Positions 31,742 through 41,020 of a DNA stretch of 64,000 nt are shown here, piece by piece; positions within the stretch are counted from its first letter, which is position 1, and each line of letters opens with the position of its first letter. This DNA is from Castellaniella ginsengisoli (GTDB lineage Bacteria; Pseudomonadota; Gammaproteobacteria; Burkholderiales; Burkholderiaceae_B): assembly GCF_039523235.1 (NCBI RefSeq), contig NZ_BAAAEX010000011.1; one strand, written 5' to 3'. The notes beneath the pieces are model-generated. The model made no database searches. It was not told the origin of the DNA and saw only the letters and a program-made list of their open reading frames with translations. The position numbers were made by a program, and so were the translations under genes.

Positions 31742-33547
31742 ATGCCCGATTACAAAGCCCCTTTGCGCGACATTCGTTTCGTGCGCGACGAAGTCCTGAA
31801 CTATCCCGCCCACTACCAGTCCCTGCCCGGCTGCGAAGAAGCGACCCCCGACATGACCGGCGCCATCCTGGAGGAGGGCGCCAAGTTTTGCGAGCAGGTG
31901 CTCGCGCCGCTGAATGCCGTGGGCGACCGCGAGGGCTGCGTCTGGTCGGACGAGGGCGTCAGGACCCCGGCGGGTTTCAAGGAAGCCTACGCCCAGTACG
32001 TCGAGGGGGGCTGGCCGGCGTTGTCGCACGATGTGGCCCACGGCGGCCAGGGCCTGCCCGAATCCCTGGGCATGGCCATCAGCGAGCTGATGGGCGAGGC
32101 CAACTGGGCCTGGGGCATGTATCCCGGTCTTTCGCACGGCGCCATGAATACCTTGCAGGCGCATGGCACCCCGGAACAGCAGAAGACCTATCTGGAGCCC
32201 CTGGTCTCCGGCCGGTGGACCGGCACCATGTGCCTGACCGAGCCGCATTGCGGCACCGACCTGGGCATGCTGCGCACCAAGGCCGAGCCCCAGGCCGACG
32301 GCAGCTACAAGATCACCGGCACCAAGATCTTCATTTCCGCGGGCGAGCACGATATGGCGGAAAACATCGTCCACATCGTCCTGGCCCGCCTGCCGGACGC
32401 GCCCGCCGGCACCAAGGGGATCTCCCTGTTCATCGTGCCCAAGTTTCTGCCCGACGGCCAGGGCGGCCCGGGCGAGCGCAACGGCGTGTCATGCGGCTCG
32501 ATCGAGCACAAGATGGGCATCCACGGCAACGCCACCTGCGTGATGAATTTCGATGGCGCCGCAGGCTTCCTGATCGGGCCGGCCAACAAGGGCTTGAACT
32601 GCATGTTCACGTTCATGAACACGGCGCGCCTGGGCACCGCCATCCAGGGCCTGGCGCATGCCGAAGTCGCCTTGCAGGGAGCCACGGCCTATGCGCGCGA
32701 GCGCCTGCAGATGCGCGCCCTGAGCGGCCCGAAATTCCCCGACCAGCCGGCCGATCCCATCATCGTGCACCCTGACGTGCGCCGCATGCTGCTGACGATC
32801 AAGTCCTACGCCGAAGGCAACCGCGCCTTGCTGTACTACGCCGCGCAGCAGGTGGACATCATGCAGCGCAGCCAGGACGCGGACGCCCGCGAGCAGGCCG
32901 ACAAGCTGCTGGGATTCCTGACGCCGATCGCCAAGGCCTTCATGACCGAGACCGGCTTCGAGGCGGCCAATCTGGGCGTGCAGGTCTTCGGCGGCCACGG
33001 CTACATCTCCGAGCACGGCATGGAGCAGAACGTGCGCGACAGCCGCATCTCGATGCTGTACGAAGGCACGACGGGCGTGCAGGCGCTGGACCTGCTGGGC
33101 CGCAAGGTGCTGATGACCCAGGGCGAATCGTTGCGCATCTTCACCAAGATCGTGCACAAGTTCTGCAAGGCCAACAGCGGCAACCGCGCGATTTCCGAGC
33201 TGGTGAAGCCCCTGGCCGAACTGAACAAGGAATGGGGCGATCTGACCCTGAAGATCGGCATGAAGGCCATGACCAACCGCGAAGCCGTGGGCGCCGCGTC
33301 CGTGGATTACCTGATGTATTCGGGCTACGTGACACTGGCCTACTTCTGGGCCGACATGGCGCGCGTGGCGGCGGAGAAACTGGCGGCGGGCGAGGGCGAC
33401 AAGGCTTTCTACCAGGCCAAGCTGCACACCGCGCGGTTCTATTTCACCCGCATCCTGCCGCGCACCCGGGCGCATGTGGAAGCCATCAAGGCCGGCCCGG
33501 ACGTGCTGATGGATCTGCCGGCCGAGGATTTCGCGCTGGGGTATTGA
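31742..33547 (+). CDS. Acyl-CoA dehydrogenase with C-terminal extension
   Basis: 601 residues, longer than the ~390-residue classical enzymes, with the extended C-terminal domain (about 470-600) of the AcdA/AidB-like long forms used on medium to long chains. FAD and substrate motifs: MCLTEPHCGTDLG, ITGTKIFISAGEHDM, GIHGNATCVMNFD, QVFGGHGYISEHGMEQNVRDSRISMLYEGTTGVQALDLLGRK, with the catalytic Glu in YEGTTG. First step of beta-oxidation. Expression probably derepressed by fatty acids through the upstream operator. Two hairpins follow its stop. Confidence 0.93.
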   Translation: MPDYKAPLRDIRFVRDEVLNYPAHYQSLPGCEEATPDMTGAILEEGAKFCEQVLAPLNAVGDREGCVWSDEGVRTPAGFKEAYAQYVEGGWPALSHDVAHGGQGLPESLGMAISELMGEANWAWGMYPGLSHGAMNTLQAHGTPEQQKTYLEPLVSGRWTGTMCLTEPHCGTDLGMLRTKAEPQADGSYKITGTKIFISAGEHDMAENIVHIVLARLPDAPAGTKGISLFIVPKFLPDGQGGPGERNGVSCGSIEHKMGIHGNATCVMNFDGAAGFLIGPANKGLNCMFTFMNTARLGTAIQGLAHAEVALQGATAYARERLQMRALSGPKFPDQPADPIIVHPDVRRMLLTIKSYAEGNRALLYYAAQQVDIMQRSQDADAREQADKLLGFLTPIAKAFMTETGFEAANLGVQVFGGHGYISEHGMEQNVRDSRISMLYEGTTGVQALDLLGRKVLMTQGESLRIFTKIVHKFCKANSGNRAISELVKPLAELNKEWGDLTLKIGMKAMTNREAVGAASVDYLMYSGYVTLAYFWADMARVAAEKLAAGEGDKAFYQAKLHTARFYFTRILPRTRAHVEAIKAGPDVLMDLPAEDFALGY

Positions 33548-33554
33548 GCGGCCG

Positions 33555-33636
33555 CCGCATGCGGACGGCGCCGCCCGTCCGCATGCGGGCCGGATCGCAG
33601 ACGGGTCGGGCCTCCTGGCGGGGGCCCGACCCGTCT
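33555..33636 (+). terminator. Twin perfect hairpins downstream of the acyl-CoA dehydrogenase
   Basis: Stem 1: CCGCATGCGGACGG (33555-33568) with its exact complement at 33575-33588. Stem 2: AGACGGGTCGGGCC (33599-33612) with its exact complement at 33623-33636. Both are 14 bp without mismatch. No T-run follows, so they may act as Rho-independent-like stops of low efficiency or as mRNA 3' protection. Confidence 0.6.
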
Positions 33637-33695
33637 TCAAAGGCGCTGCGCTGTACACTCTGGGCTGCCTGTCGTCCTTTACACCTGCCGCCCTC

Positions 33696-34580
33696 ATGCT
33701 GTTGACCCTGCTGAACATTGTCCTGCCCGTCTTTGCCGTGGCGATCCTGGGCTTTGCGTTCGGACGCCGCCAGGCCCGCACGCCGGACATGGCGTTCATC
33801 AACCATGCCAATGTGATGGTGTTCTGCCCGGCGCTGGTGTGCTCGGCGCTGCTGGACAATCCGGTCGATCTGGCGCGCGGCTGGCCATTGATCGCGGCGG
33901 GGGTGCTGATCATCGTCGTGCCGGGCCTGTTGCTGGCCCTGGTGCGCCGGCCGGGGGTGTCCCGTCCGGCCTTCCTGGTGCCGGGGATGTTCCGCAACAC
34001 GGGCAATATCGGCATTCCGCTGATGATGCTGGCCTACGGCAAGGATCTGCTGGGCGACATCGTCGTGCTGTTCGTCCTGTCGAACCTGCTGCATTTTTCC
34101 CTGGGCCTCTTCCTGCTGTCGCGCGGCGGCAGCCGCTGGATGTGGCTGCGCAATCCGAACATCTGGGCGGCCTTGTTCGGCGTGGCCATGGCGCCGCACC
34201 GGGAGTGGATTCCGCCTTTCGTGACGACCACGCTGGAACTGACCGGGCAGATCGCGATCCCGCTGATGCTGTTCGGGCTGGGTGTGCGCCTGTCCCAGGA
34301 CCGGGTCGAGCAATTGGGCCTGGCGCTGCGGATCAACGTGCTGTACCTGGCGGCGGGCTTGCTGACGCTGCCCATCGTGCTGTGGCTGCTTCCCCTGACG
34401 CCGGAATGGTCGCGCATGGTGGCGCTGTCGGTGATGTTGCCGCCGGCGGTGCTGAACTACCTGTTGTGCGAGCAATACCGGGTGGAACCCAGAGCCGTCG
34501 CCAGCGTGGTGCTGTTGGGCAATGTGCTATCGGTGGCGACGATCCCGCTGGTAGTATGGGCAACGCTGACTTGGATTTGA
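33696..34580 (+). CDS. AEC-family (auxin efflux carrier-like) transporter
   Basis: 294 residues with about ten hydrophobic segments in two repeats. LPVFAVAILGFAFGRR at the start, VPGMFRNTGNIGIPLMML (the conserved N-x-G crossover) in the middle and TLELTGQIAIPLMLFGLGVRL in the second half are typical AEC/MdcF features. Substrates of bacterial members are organic acids such as malonate or malate; this one is unknown. Single gene, convergent with minE across a repeat-bearing interval. Confidence 0.88.
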   Translation: MLLTLLNIVLPVFAVAILGFAFGRRQARTPDMAFINHANVMVFCPALVCSALLDNPVDLARGWPLIAAGVLIIVVPGLLLALVRRPGVSRPAFLVPGMFRNTGNIGIPLMMLAYGKDLLGDIVVLFVLSNLLHFSLGLFLLSRGGSRWMWLRNPNIWAALFGVAMAPHREWIPPFVTTTLELTGQIAIPLMLFGLGVRLSQDRVEQLGLALRINVLYLAAGLLTLPIVLWLLPLTPEWSRMVALSVMLPPAVLNYLLCEQYRVEPRAVASVVLLGNVLSVATIPLVVWATLTWI

Positions 34581-34586
34581 CTGGAC

Positions 34587-34614
34587 GCGAAACAGCCCCT
34601 GCGGGCTGTTTCGC
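34587..34614 (+). terminator. Hairpin terminator after the AEC transporter gene
   Basis: GCGAAACAGCCC (34587-34598), loop CTGC, exact complement GGGCTGTTTCGC (34603-34614). It starts seven bases past the transporter stop. The T content is in the stem (GTTTC) and there is no distal T-run. Confidence 0.65.
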
Positions 34615-34727
34615 GCCTGTCAAATCCGAGCCGCCTGCAAGCGGCGAGGTGGAGGGAAGCCTCAATCCAAGACCAGCCCCTGCGGGCTGTTTCGCGCCTG
34701 TCAAATCCGAGCCGCTTGCAAGCGGCG
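34593..34727. repeat. 54-bp direct repeat in the AEC transporter / minE interval
   Basis: Copy 1 at 34593-34646 and copy 2 at 34674-34727 differ at one base (GCCGCC versus GCCGCT) and are offset by 81 bases. Each unit begins CAGCCCCTGCGGGCTGTTTC, passes through CGCGCCTGTCAAATCCGA and ends in the small hairpin GCCGCYTGCAAGCGGC. Copy 2 ends one base short of the minE stop codon. It looks like a local duplication of a terminator-bearing unit or two members of a dispersed repeat family. Confidence 0.9.
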
Positions 34728-34994
34728 TCAGTTGCGCGCTTCGGCTTGCGGCATTTCGATCTTGACCTCGAGGACTTCCAGGGAGTCCTGGCGGTCCAGG
34801 CTGACCTTGATGTCGTCGGGGTTGATCTGGACGTACTTCGAGATCACCGCGATCAGTTCTTTTTGCATCTGCGGCAGGAAATCGGGCGCATGGCGGCCGC
34901 TGCCGCGTTCGTTGATCAGAATGAGCTGCAGACGATCCTTGGCGATGCTCGCCGAGGTCTTTTTTTGTCCGCGCAGGAAATCCAGGAACGACAT
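34728..34994 (-). CDS. minE: Cell division topological specificity factor MinE
   Basis: 88 residues, normal length. N-terminal membrane/MinD-contact segment MSFLDFLRGQKKTSASIAKDRLQLILINERG is the MinE signature (DRLQ and the RG turn), followed by the dimerisation domain. It stimulates MinD ATPase to drive pole-to-pole oscillation. It follows minD after two bases. Its 3' end abuts repeat copy 2. Confidence 0.95.
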   Translation of the reverse strand: MSFLDFLRGQKKTSASIAKDRLQLILINERGSGRHAPDFLPQMQKELIAVISKYVQINPDDIKVSLDRQDSLEVLEVKIEMPQAEARN

Positions 34995-34996
34995 GC

Positions 34997-35812
34997 TTAT
35001 TTACCCCCGAACAGGCGCTTGAACAGGCCGGGTTTCTCGTAGTCCACGAAGCGCAGGGGCTTTTCTTCGCCCAGGTAGCGGGCGACCACGTCCTGGTAGG
35101 CCAGGGCCACGTCGGAGTCGCGGATGTGAATGGCCGGGATGCCCTGGTTGGAGGCCTGAAGCACGGTTTCCGACTCGGGGATCACGCCGATCAGGCGGAT
35201 GCGCAGGATGTCTTCGATGTCGCCCAGGGACAGCATCTCGCCATCGGCCACGCGCTTGGGGTTGTAGCGGGTCAGCAGCAGGTGTTCCTTGATCGGCTCC
35301 TCGCCCTTCTCGGCGCGCCGGGATTTGGCCGACAGGATGCCCAGGATGCGGTCGGAGTCGCGCACCGAGGAAACCTCGGGGTTGGTGACCACCAGCGCGT
35401 CGTCGGCAAAGTAGGATGCCATGACCGCGCCCGTCTCGATGCCGGCGGGGGAATCGCAGACGATGTATTCGAAGTCCATGGCGGCGAGGTCGGTCAGGAC
35501 TTTTTCCACGCCCTCGCGCGTCAGAGCGTCCTTGTCGCGCGTCTGCGAGGCCGGCAGGATATACAGATTTTCCAGTTGCTTGTCGCGGATCAGCGCCTGA
35601 TGCAGCGTGGCCTCGCCCTGGATGACATTGACGAAGTCGTAGACCACGCGGCGTTCGCAGCCCATGATCAGGTCCAGGTTGCGCAGGCCGACGTCGAAGT
35701 CGATCACGACCGTCTTGTGGCCGTGCATGGCCAAGCCGGCCGAAAAGCTCGCACTGGTGGTGGTTTTGCCCACCCCTCCCTTGCCGGAGGTGACTACAAC
35801 GATGCGCGCCAT
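34997..35812 (-). CDS. minD: Septum site-determining ATPase MinD
   Basis: 271 residues. Deviant Walker A SGKGGVGKTTTSASFSAGLA at the N-terminus, DFDVGLRNLDLIMGCE, CDSPAGIETGA and the C-terminal amphipathic membrane helix (YEKPGLFKRLFGGK). It binds membrane as an ATP dimer and recruits MinC and MinE. It is 141 bases downstream of minC, a wider gap than minD-minE, and may have its own promoter there, though none is clear. Confidence 0.96.
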   Translation of the reverse strand: MARIVVVTSGKGGVGKTTTSASFSAGLAMHGHKTVVIDFDVGLRNLDLIMGCERRVVYDFVNVIQGEATLHQALIRDKQLENLYILPASQTRDKDALTREGVEKVLTDLAAMDFEYIVCDSPAGIETGAVMASYFADDALVVTNPEVSSVRDSDRILGILSAKSRRAEKGEEPIKEHLLLTRYNPKRVADGEMLSLGDIEDILRIRLIGVIPESETVLQASNQGIPAIHIRDSDVALAYQDVVARYLGEEKPLRFVDYEKPGLFKRLFGGK

Positions 35813-35953
35813 GGTGACTGTGTTCCCCTGTTCGAAAAATTCATGACATCGTAAAGCAAAATGTCCCGCGCGGGCCGGAAGGCCGGCGGCGGGGCGTGTC
35901 CGGATGTGACGGGTTGCCCGCCCGGAGGGCCGGACCGGCCCCGGACGGGCCCG

Positions 35954-36754
35954 TCAGTGGCCTCCCTGCAGCGCCCGGATGCGCAGCGTGTCTCCGTCCA
36001 GTTCGACCTGGGCGGGACGGTTGTGCAGCGTTTCGGGCAGACGGGTCTCGACCACCCGGTAGACTCCTGCGATGGCCAGCAGCTCGGGATCGAGCTGGGT
36101 GGTCAGGATCATGGCGCTCGCGTTGCCGCGCGCGCCGGCCATGGCTTTGCCCCGCAGCGGCCCGTAGACGTGGATGTGGCCGTCGGCGATGACCTCCGCG
36201 CCCTGGCTGACCATGCCCATGACGATCAGGTCGCCGCCGCGCGCATAGATGCGCTGGCCCGAGCGCAGCGGGTGGCGGATCACCAGGGTCTCGGTTTGCG
36301 CGTCGGCTTCGGCGGGGCGGGCGGCTTCGGTTGGGGGGGGCGCGTCCGCCGCCGTGGGAGCGCGCTCGCCGGCGGGATCCCGGCCCGGCGGCGTGCGCGG
36401 CGCCTGAGCGGCCTTGGACGATGCGGCGCGGCTCTCGGTGTGACGGCCCGTGGAAATGTCCAGGGGCGCCAGACCGGCCTTGCGGGCCAAGTCCAGCAGG
36501 GCTTCCGGCGCGCGCACGCCGATCGGGTGCAGATGATGGCGGCGCAGCGCCTCGGCCAGCGCCGGCCAGTCGGGCGCCTGGTCCAGATCCTGGGCGTCGA
36601 GCACCACGGGTTCGTTTTCGTAGAAGGCGCCGGCCTCCTGCATGCGCTGGTCCAGCGCCCCGATCAGTTCGGCGGTGTCGGCCGTGCGCAGCACGGCCCG
36701 CAGGACGTGCAGGGAGGCGCCTTTGAAATCCAGGGCTGCGGCAGTCTTGGCCAT
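35954..36754 (-). CDS. minC: Septum site-determining protein MinC
   Basis: 266 residues: N-terminal FtsZ-inhibiting domain (about 1-105), a Pro/Ala-rich linker (about 108-155), and the C-terminal beta-helix domain starting at about 160 with GQRIYARGGDLIVMGMVSQGAEVIADGHIHVYGPLRGKAMAG, which binds MinD. The linker codons include eight consecutive C on the coding strand (plus-strand G8 at 36333-36340). The ATG lies three bases from the glnS stop, so glnS-minCDE form one transcription unit. Confidence 0.95.
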   Translation of the reverse strand: MAKTAAALDFKGASLHVLRAVLRTADTAELIGALDQRMQEAGAFYENEPVVLDAQDLDQAPDWPALAEALRRHHLHPIGVRAPEALLDLARKAGLAPLDISTGRHTESRAASSKAAQAPRTPPGRDPAGERAPTAADAPPPTEAARPAEADAQTETLVIRHPLRSGQRIYARGGDLIVMGMVSQGAEVIADGHIHVYGPLRGKAMAGARGNASAMILTTQLDPELLAIAGVYRVVETRLPETLHNRPAQVELDGDTLRIRALQGGH

Positions 36755-36757
36755 GGC

Positions 36758-38509
<1,752 letters not shown>

Positions 38510-38635
38510 GGTGCGGGGGATGGGCCTCTGGGGCGGAAAGAAGCAAAAGGATGAACCGGGCATTTTGCCATGTCCGCGCCCGGGCCGAGAAAGGCGCACA
38601 GGCGCGTGGGGGGTTCATATAAACTAGCGCACATT

Positions 38636-39970
38636 ATGACGCAAACCGCATGGGTTCTGTCGCTGTCCCAGTTCTACCTGAGTCTGGGGTTCGTGCTGTT
38701 CTTCCTGACGCTTGAATTGGGGCTGGCCTGGGTCTTGTTCGGCTTCCGGCTGTGTGCACGGCGCAGTCAGGCGGCTTTGCTCGCCTATCGCTTCTGGGCG
38801 CGTGTGTTCGCCTTGTCCCTGATCCTGGGTTTTGCCGCCAGCCTGCCGCTCGTGTTCCAGATCGGCACGCTGTGGCCGGATTTCATGGATCGGGCCGGCG
38901 AGGTCGTCGGCCCACTGGTGGGCATGGCCGTGTTGACGGCCTTCGTCTTCAAATCCTGTTTCCTGGGGGCCATGCTGTACGGGCAGCGTGCCCTGTCCGA
39001 CCGCGCCCATACGTGGGTGGTGGGCATGGTGGCCGCGGGCACGTCCCTGACGGTCTGGTGGATCGCCGTGCTGCTGGCCTGGCTGCAGCGGCCGGTGGGC
39101 GCGGTCCTGGTCGAAGGCCGCTACCAGGTGGCGGACTGGCTGGGCGTGCTGGCGGACGGGGCGGCGCCCGTGCTGTTCGGGGCGCTGCTGGCCGGCGGCC
39201 TGCTGCTGGCGGCCACGCTGATGCTGGCCGTCACGGCCTGGCGCACGGAAGTGCGTCCCAGCGATGCCGGGGACCGCAGCGTCTACGCCTGGGGATTGCG
39301 GCTGGTGCTGCTGGCGCTGGTGCTGCAGGCGCTGCTGGCGGCGACGCTGGGCCGCGAACTGCTGCCGCTGCAGCCGGCGCGTGTGGCGGCCGTCGTGCCC
39401 CAATGGGCCAGCGGCCCGCCCGAGCGCTTGTCCCTCCTGGCCTGGCCGGATGCGGCCCAGGGGCGCGACGGCTGGCATCTGGCCGGGCCGGCCGGCTGGG
39501 CGGACTGGGTGCGGCTGCCTGACGAGGGGCCGGTGCATGGGCTGGACGAACTGGCGGGCATGCGGCCGCCTTTGCTGCTCACCTATCTGTCCGCGCGGTT
39601 GACGGTGCTGCTGGCCGGCATCCTGGCCGTGCTGGCCGTGTGGGCGCTGTGGCGGGGCCGCCGCCTGGGCCATGAACCCGACAGCCTGTCGCCGGCCGGC
39701 CGGGCCGGCTTGCGCGCCATGGCCTGGCTGGCCGTGGCCCTGCAGGCGGCGGGCTGGGGACATCTGATGATCGGCAGCCTGCCGTACGCCGTCTACGGCA
39801 CGGTCTCGCTGCGCGAAATCGGCACGGATGTGAGCCAGGGCGTCCTCTGGGCCGTTCTTTGCCTGCAGGTTGCGGTCTACGGCGCGCTGGCGGCGGGCTT
39901 TCATCAATTGCTGAGGCACGCCACCCGCTATGGCATCGTGCCGGTGGCCCGTCATCGGGGGCGCGCATGA
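38636..39970 (+). CDS. Divergent CydA-like membrane protein lacking the usual heme-ligand residues
   Basis: 444 residues (E. coli CydA about 522), about nine membrane helices. The start VLSLSQFYLSLGFVLFF aligns gap-free with LSRLQFALTAMYHFLF of CydA, and GSLPYAVYG (380-388) aligns with GRQPW. By that alignment the E. coli ligands are replaced: His19 by Val20, Glu99 by Met97 or Ala98, Glu107 by Phe105 or Lys106, His186 by Ala183, Met393 by Thr323 and Glu445 by Met378. Quinol residues Lys252/Glu257 fall on Arg and Val; Arg391 is kept (Arg321). It is a real, undamaged ORF coupled to a CydB-like gene, so a heme-poor or heme-free bd-superfamily complex of unknown function is inferred. Annotation as a normal bd oxidase would be unsafe. 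Confidence 0.8.
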   Translation: MTQTAWVLSLSQFYLSLGFVLFFLTLELGLAWVLFGFRLCARRSQAALLAYRFWARVFALSLILGFAASLPLVFQIGTLWPDFMDRAGEVVGPLVGMAVLTAFVFKSCFLGAMLYGQRALSDRAHTWVVGMVAAGTSLTVWWIAVLLAWLQRPVGAVLVEGRYQVADWLGVLADGAAPVLFGALLAGGLLLAATLMLAVTAWRTEVRPSDAGDRSVYAWGLRLVLLALVLQALLAATLGRELLPLQPARVAAVVPQWASGPPERLSLLAWPDAAQGRDGWHLAGPAGWADWVRLPDEGPVHGLDELAGMRPPLLLTYLSARLTVLLAGILAVLAVWALWRGRRLGHEPDSLSPAGRAGLRAMAWLAVALQAAGWGHLMIGSLPYAVYGTVSLREIGTDVSQGVLWAVLCLQVAVYGALAAGFHQLLRHATRYGIVPVARHRGRA

Positions 39971-41016
39971 TCGATTCCCTGGCGGCCCTGCTGGGCCTGG
40001 GCGCCCAGGATCCAGCCTTCTGGATCCCCCTGGCGCTGATCGTGGTGTTCTTTGCCGTCGTGGTGGCGGGCGTGCTGCTGGACGGCTTCGATATCGGGGT
40101 GGGTTGCGTGTCCCTGGTGGCGCCGGCCGCCCTGCGGCCGCGCATGCTGTCGCTGCTGGGGCCCTGGCGCGATGCCAATGAGTTCTGGGTATTCCTGGGG
40201 ATCGGGCTGTTCGCGGTGGCGTTTCCCTATGCCTGGCCCCAGACCCTGGGCCGCCTGTACCTGCCGCTGTCGCTGCTGGCCCTGGGGACGATGCTGCGCT
40301 CGGTGTGCTTCGAATGGCGCCTGCGGTCGCCGGCGGAGCACCAGGGCCGCTGGCAGTTCGGTTTCGGCGCGGGCGCCGTGCTGGTCGCCTTCTCGCATGG
40401 CTACATCCTGGCGCGGGTGGCGGTGGCCTACCAGCCGGGCGGGGGCTATACCGGCTTTGCGGTCCTGATGGGAGGATGCGCCGTGGCGGTCTACAGCCTG
40501 CTGGGCGCCGCCTGGCTGATGATGCGCGAGGCGGGCGAGCTGCGTGTGCGCGCCGTGGGCTGGGCGCGCCGCACTTTGCGCTGGGGCGCGGTGGGCGTCG
40601 TGGGCGTATCGGTGGTGCTGGATTTTTCCAATGCCGGGGTGTTTCTCAAATGGGGCGATGGCGCGCACTGGCTGGCGGTGGGCCTGGTCTGGGGCGCTTT
40701 GCTGACGTGCTTCGTCCTGACCGAAATGACGCTGCAGCGCATGATCAGCCACAGCTACCGCGCTTCCGCGCTGCCCTACGCGCTGGTGCTGGTGATCGTC
40801 CTGACCGTGCTGGGCGGCCTGGCCTACAGTTTTTTTCCCTACCTGGTGCTGGACGAGGTCACATTGTGGGATGCCGCCGCTCCGGTGGCGACCTTGCGCC
40901 TGGCGCTGTCGGCCGTCGTGATCGCGCTGCCGGTGGCGCTGATCTTCAACCTCCGGGTGTACTGGCGCATGCTGGGCCGGTCGCGCCCTCCCAGCCCCCC
41001 GGATTTCAAGCCGTAG
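39967..41016 (+). CDS. CydB-like membrane subunit, partner of the divergent CydA-like protein
   Basis: 349 residues, about eight to nine helices. DGFDIGVGCVSL near residue 38 matches CydB DGFDMGVG, PWRDANEFWVFLGIGLFAVAFP matches HWDGNQVWLITAGGALFAAWP, and the C-terminus FFPYLVLDEVTLWDAAAPVATLRLAL...VYWRMLGR matches the CydB end closely. CydB carries no heme, so the absence of ligands here means nothing by itself. It starts within the stop of the CydA-like gene (ATGA) and ends four bases before the ClC gene. Confidence 0.85.
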   Translation: MIDSLAALLGLGAQDPAFWIPLALIVVFFAVVVAGVLLDGFDIGVGCVSLVAPAALRPRMLSLLGPWRDANEFWVFLGIGLFAVAFPYAWPQTLGRLYLPLSLLALGTMLRSVCFEWRLRSPAEHQGRWQFGFGAGAVLVAFSHGYILARVAVAYQPGGGYTGFAVLMGGCAVAVYSLLGAAWLMMREAGELRVRAVGWARRTLRWGAVGVVGVSVVLDFSNAGVFLKWGDGAHWLAVGLVWGALLTCFVLTEMTLQRMISHSYRASALPYALVLVIVLTVLGGLAYSFFPYLVLDEVTLWDAAAPVATLRLALSAVVIALPVALIFNLRVYWRMLGRSRPPSPPDFKP

Positions 41017-41020
41017 CGGG

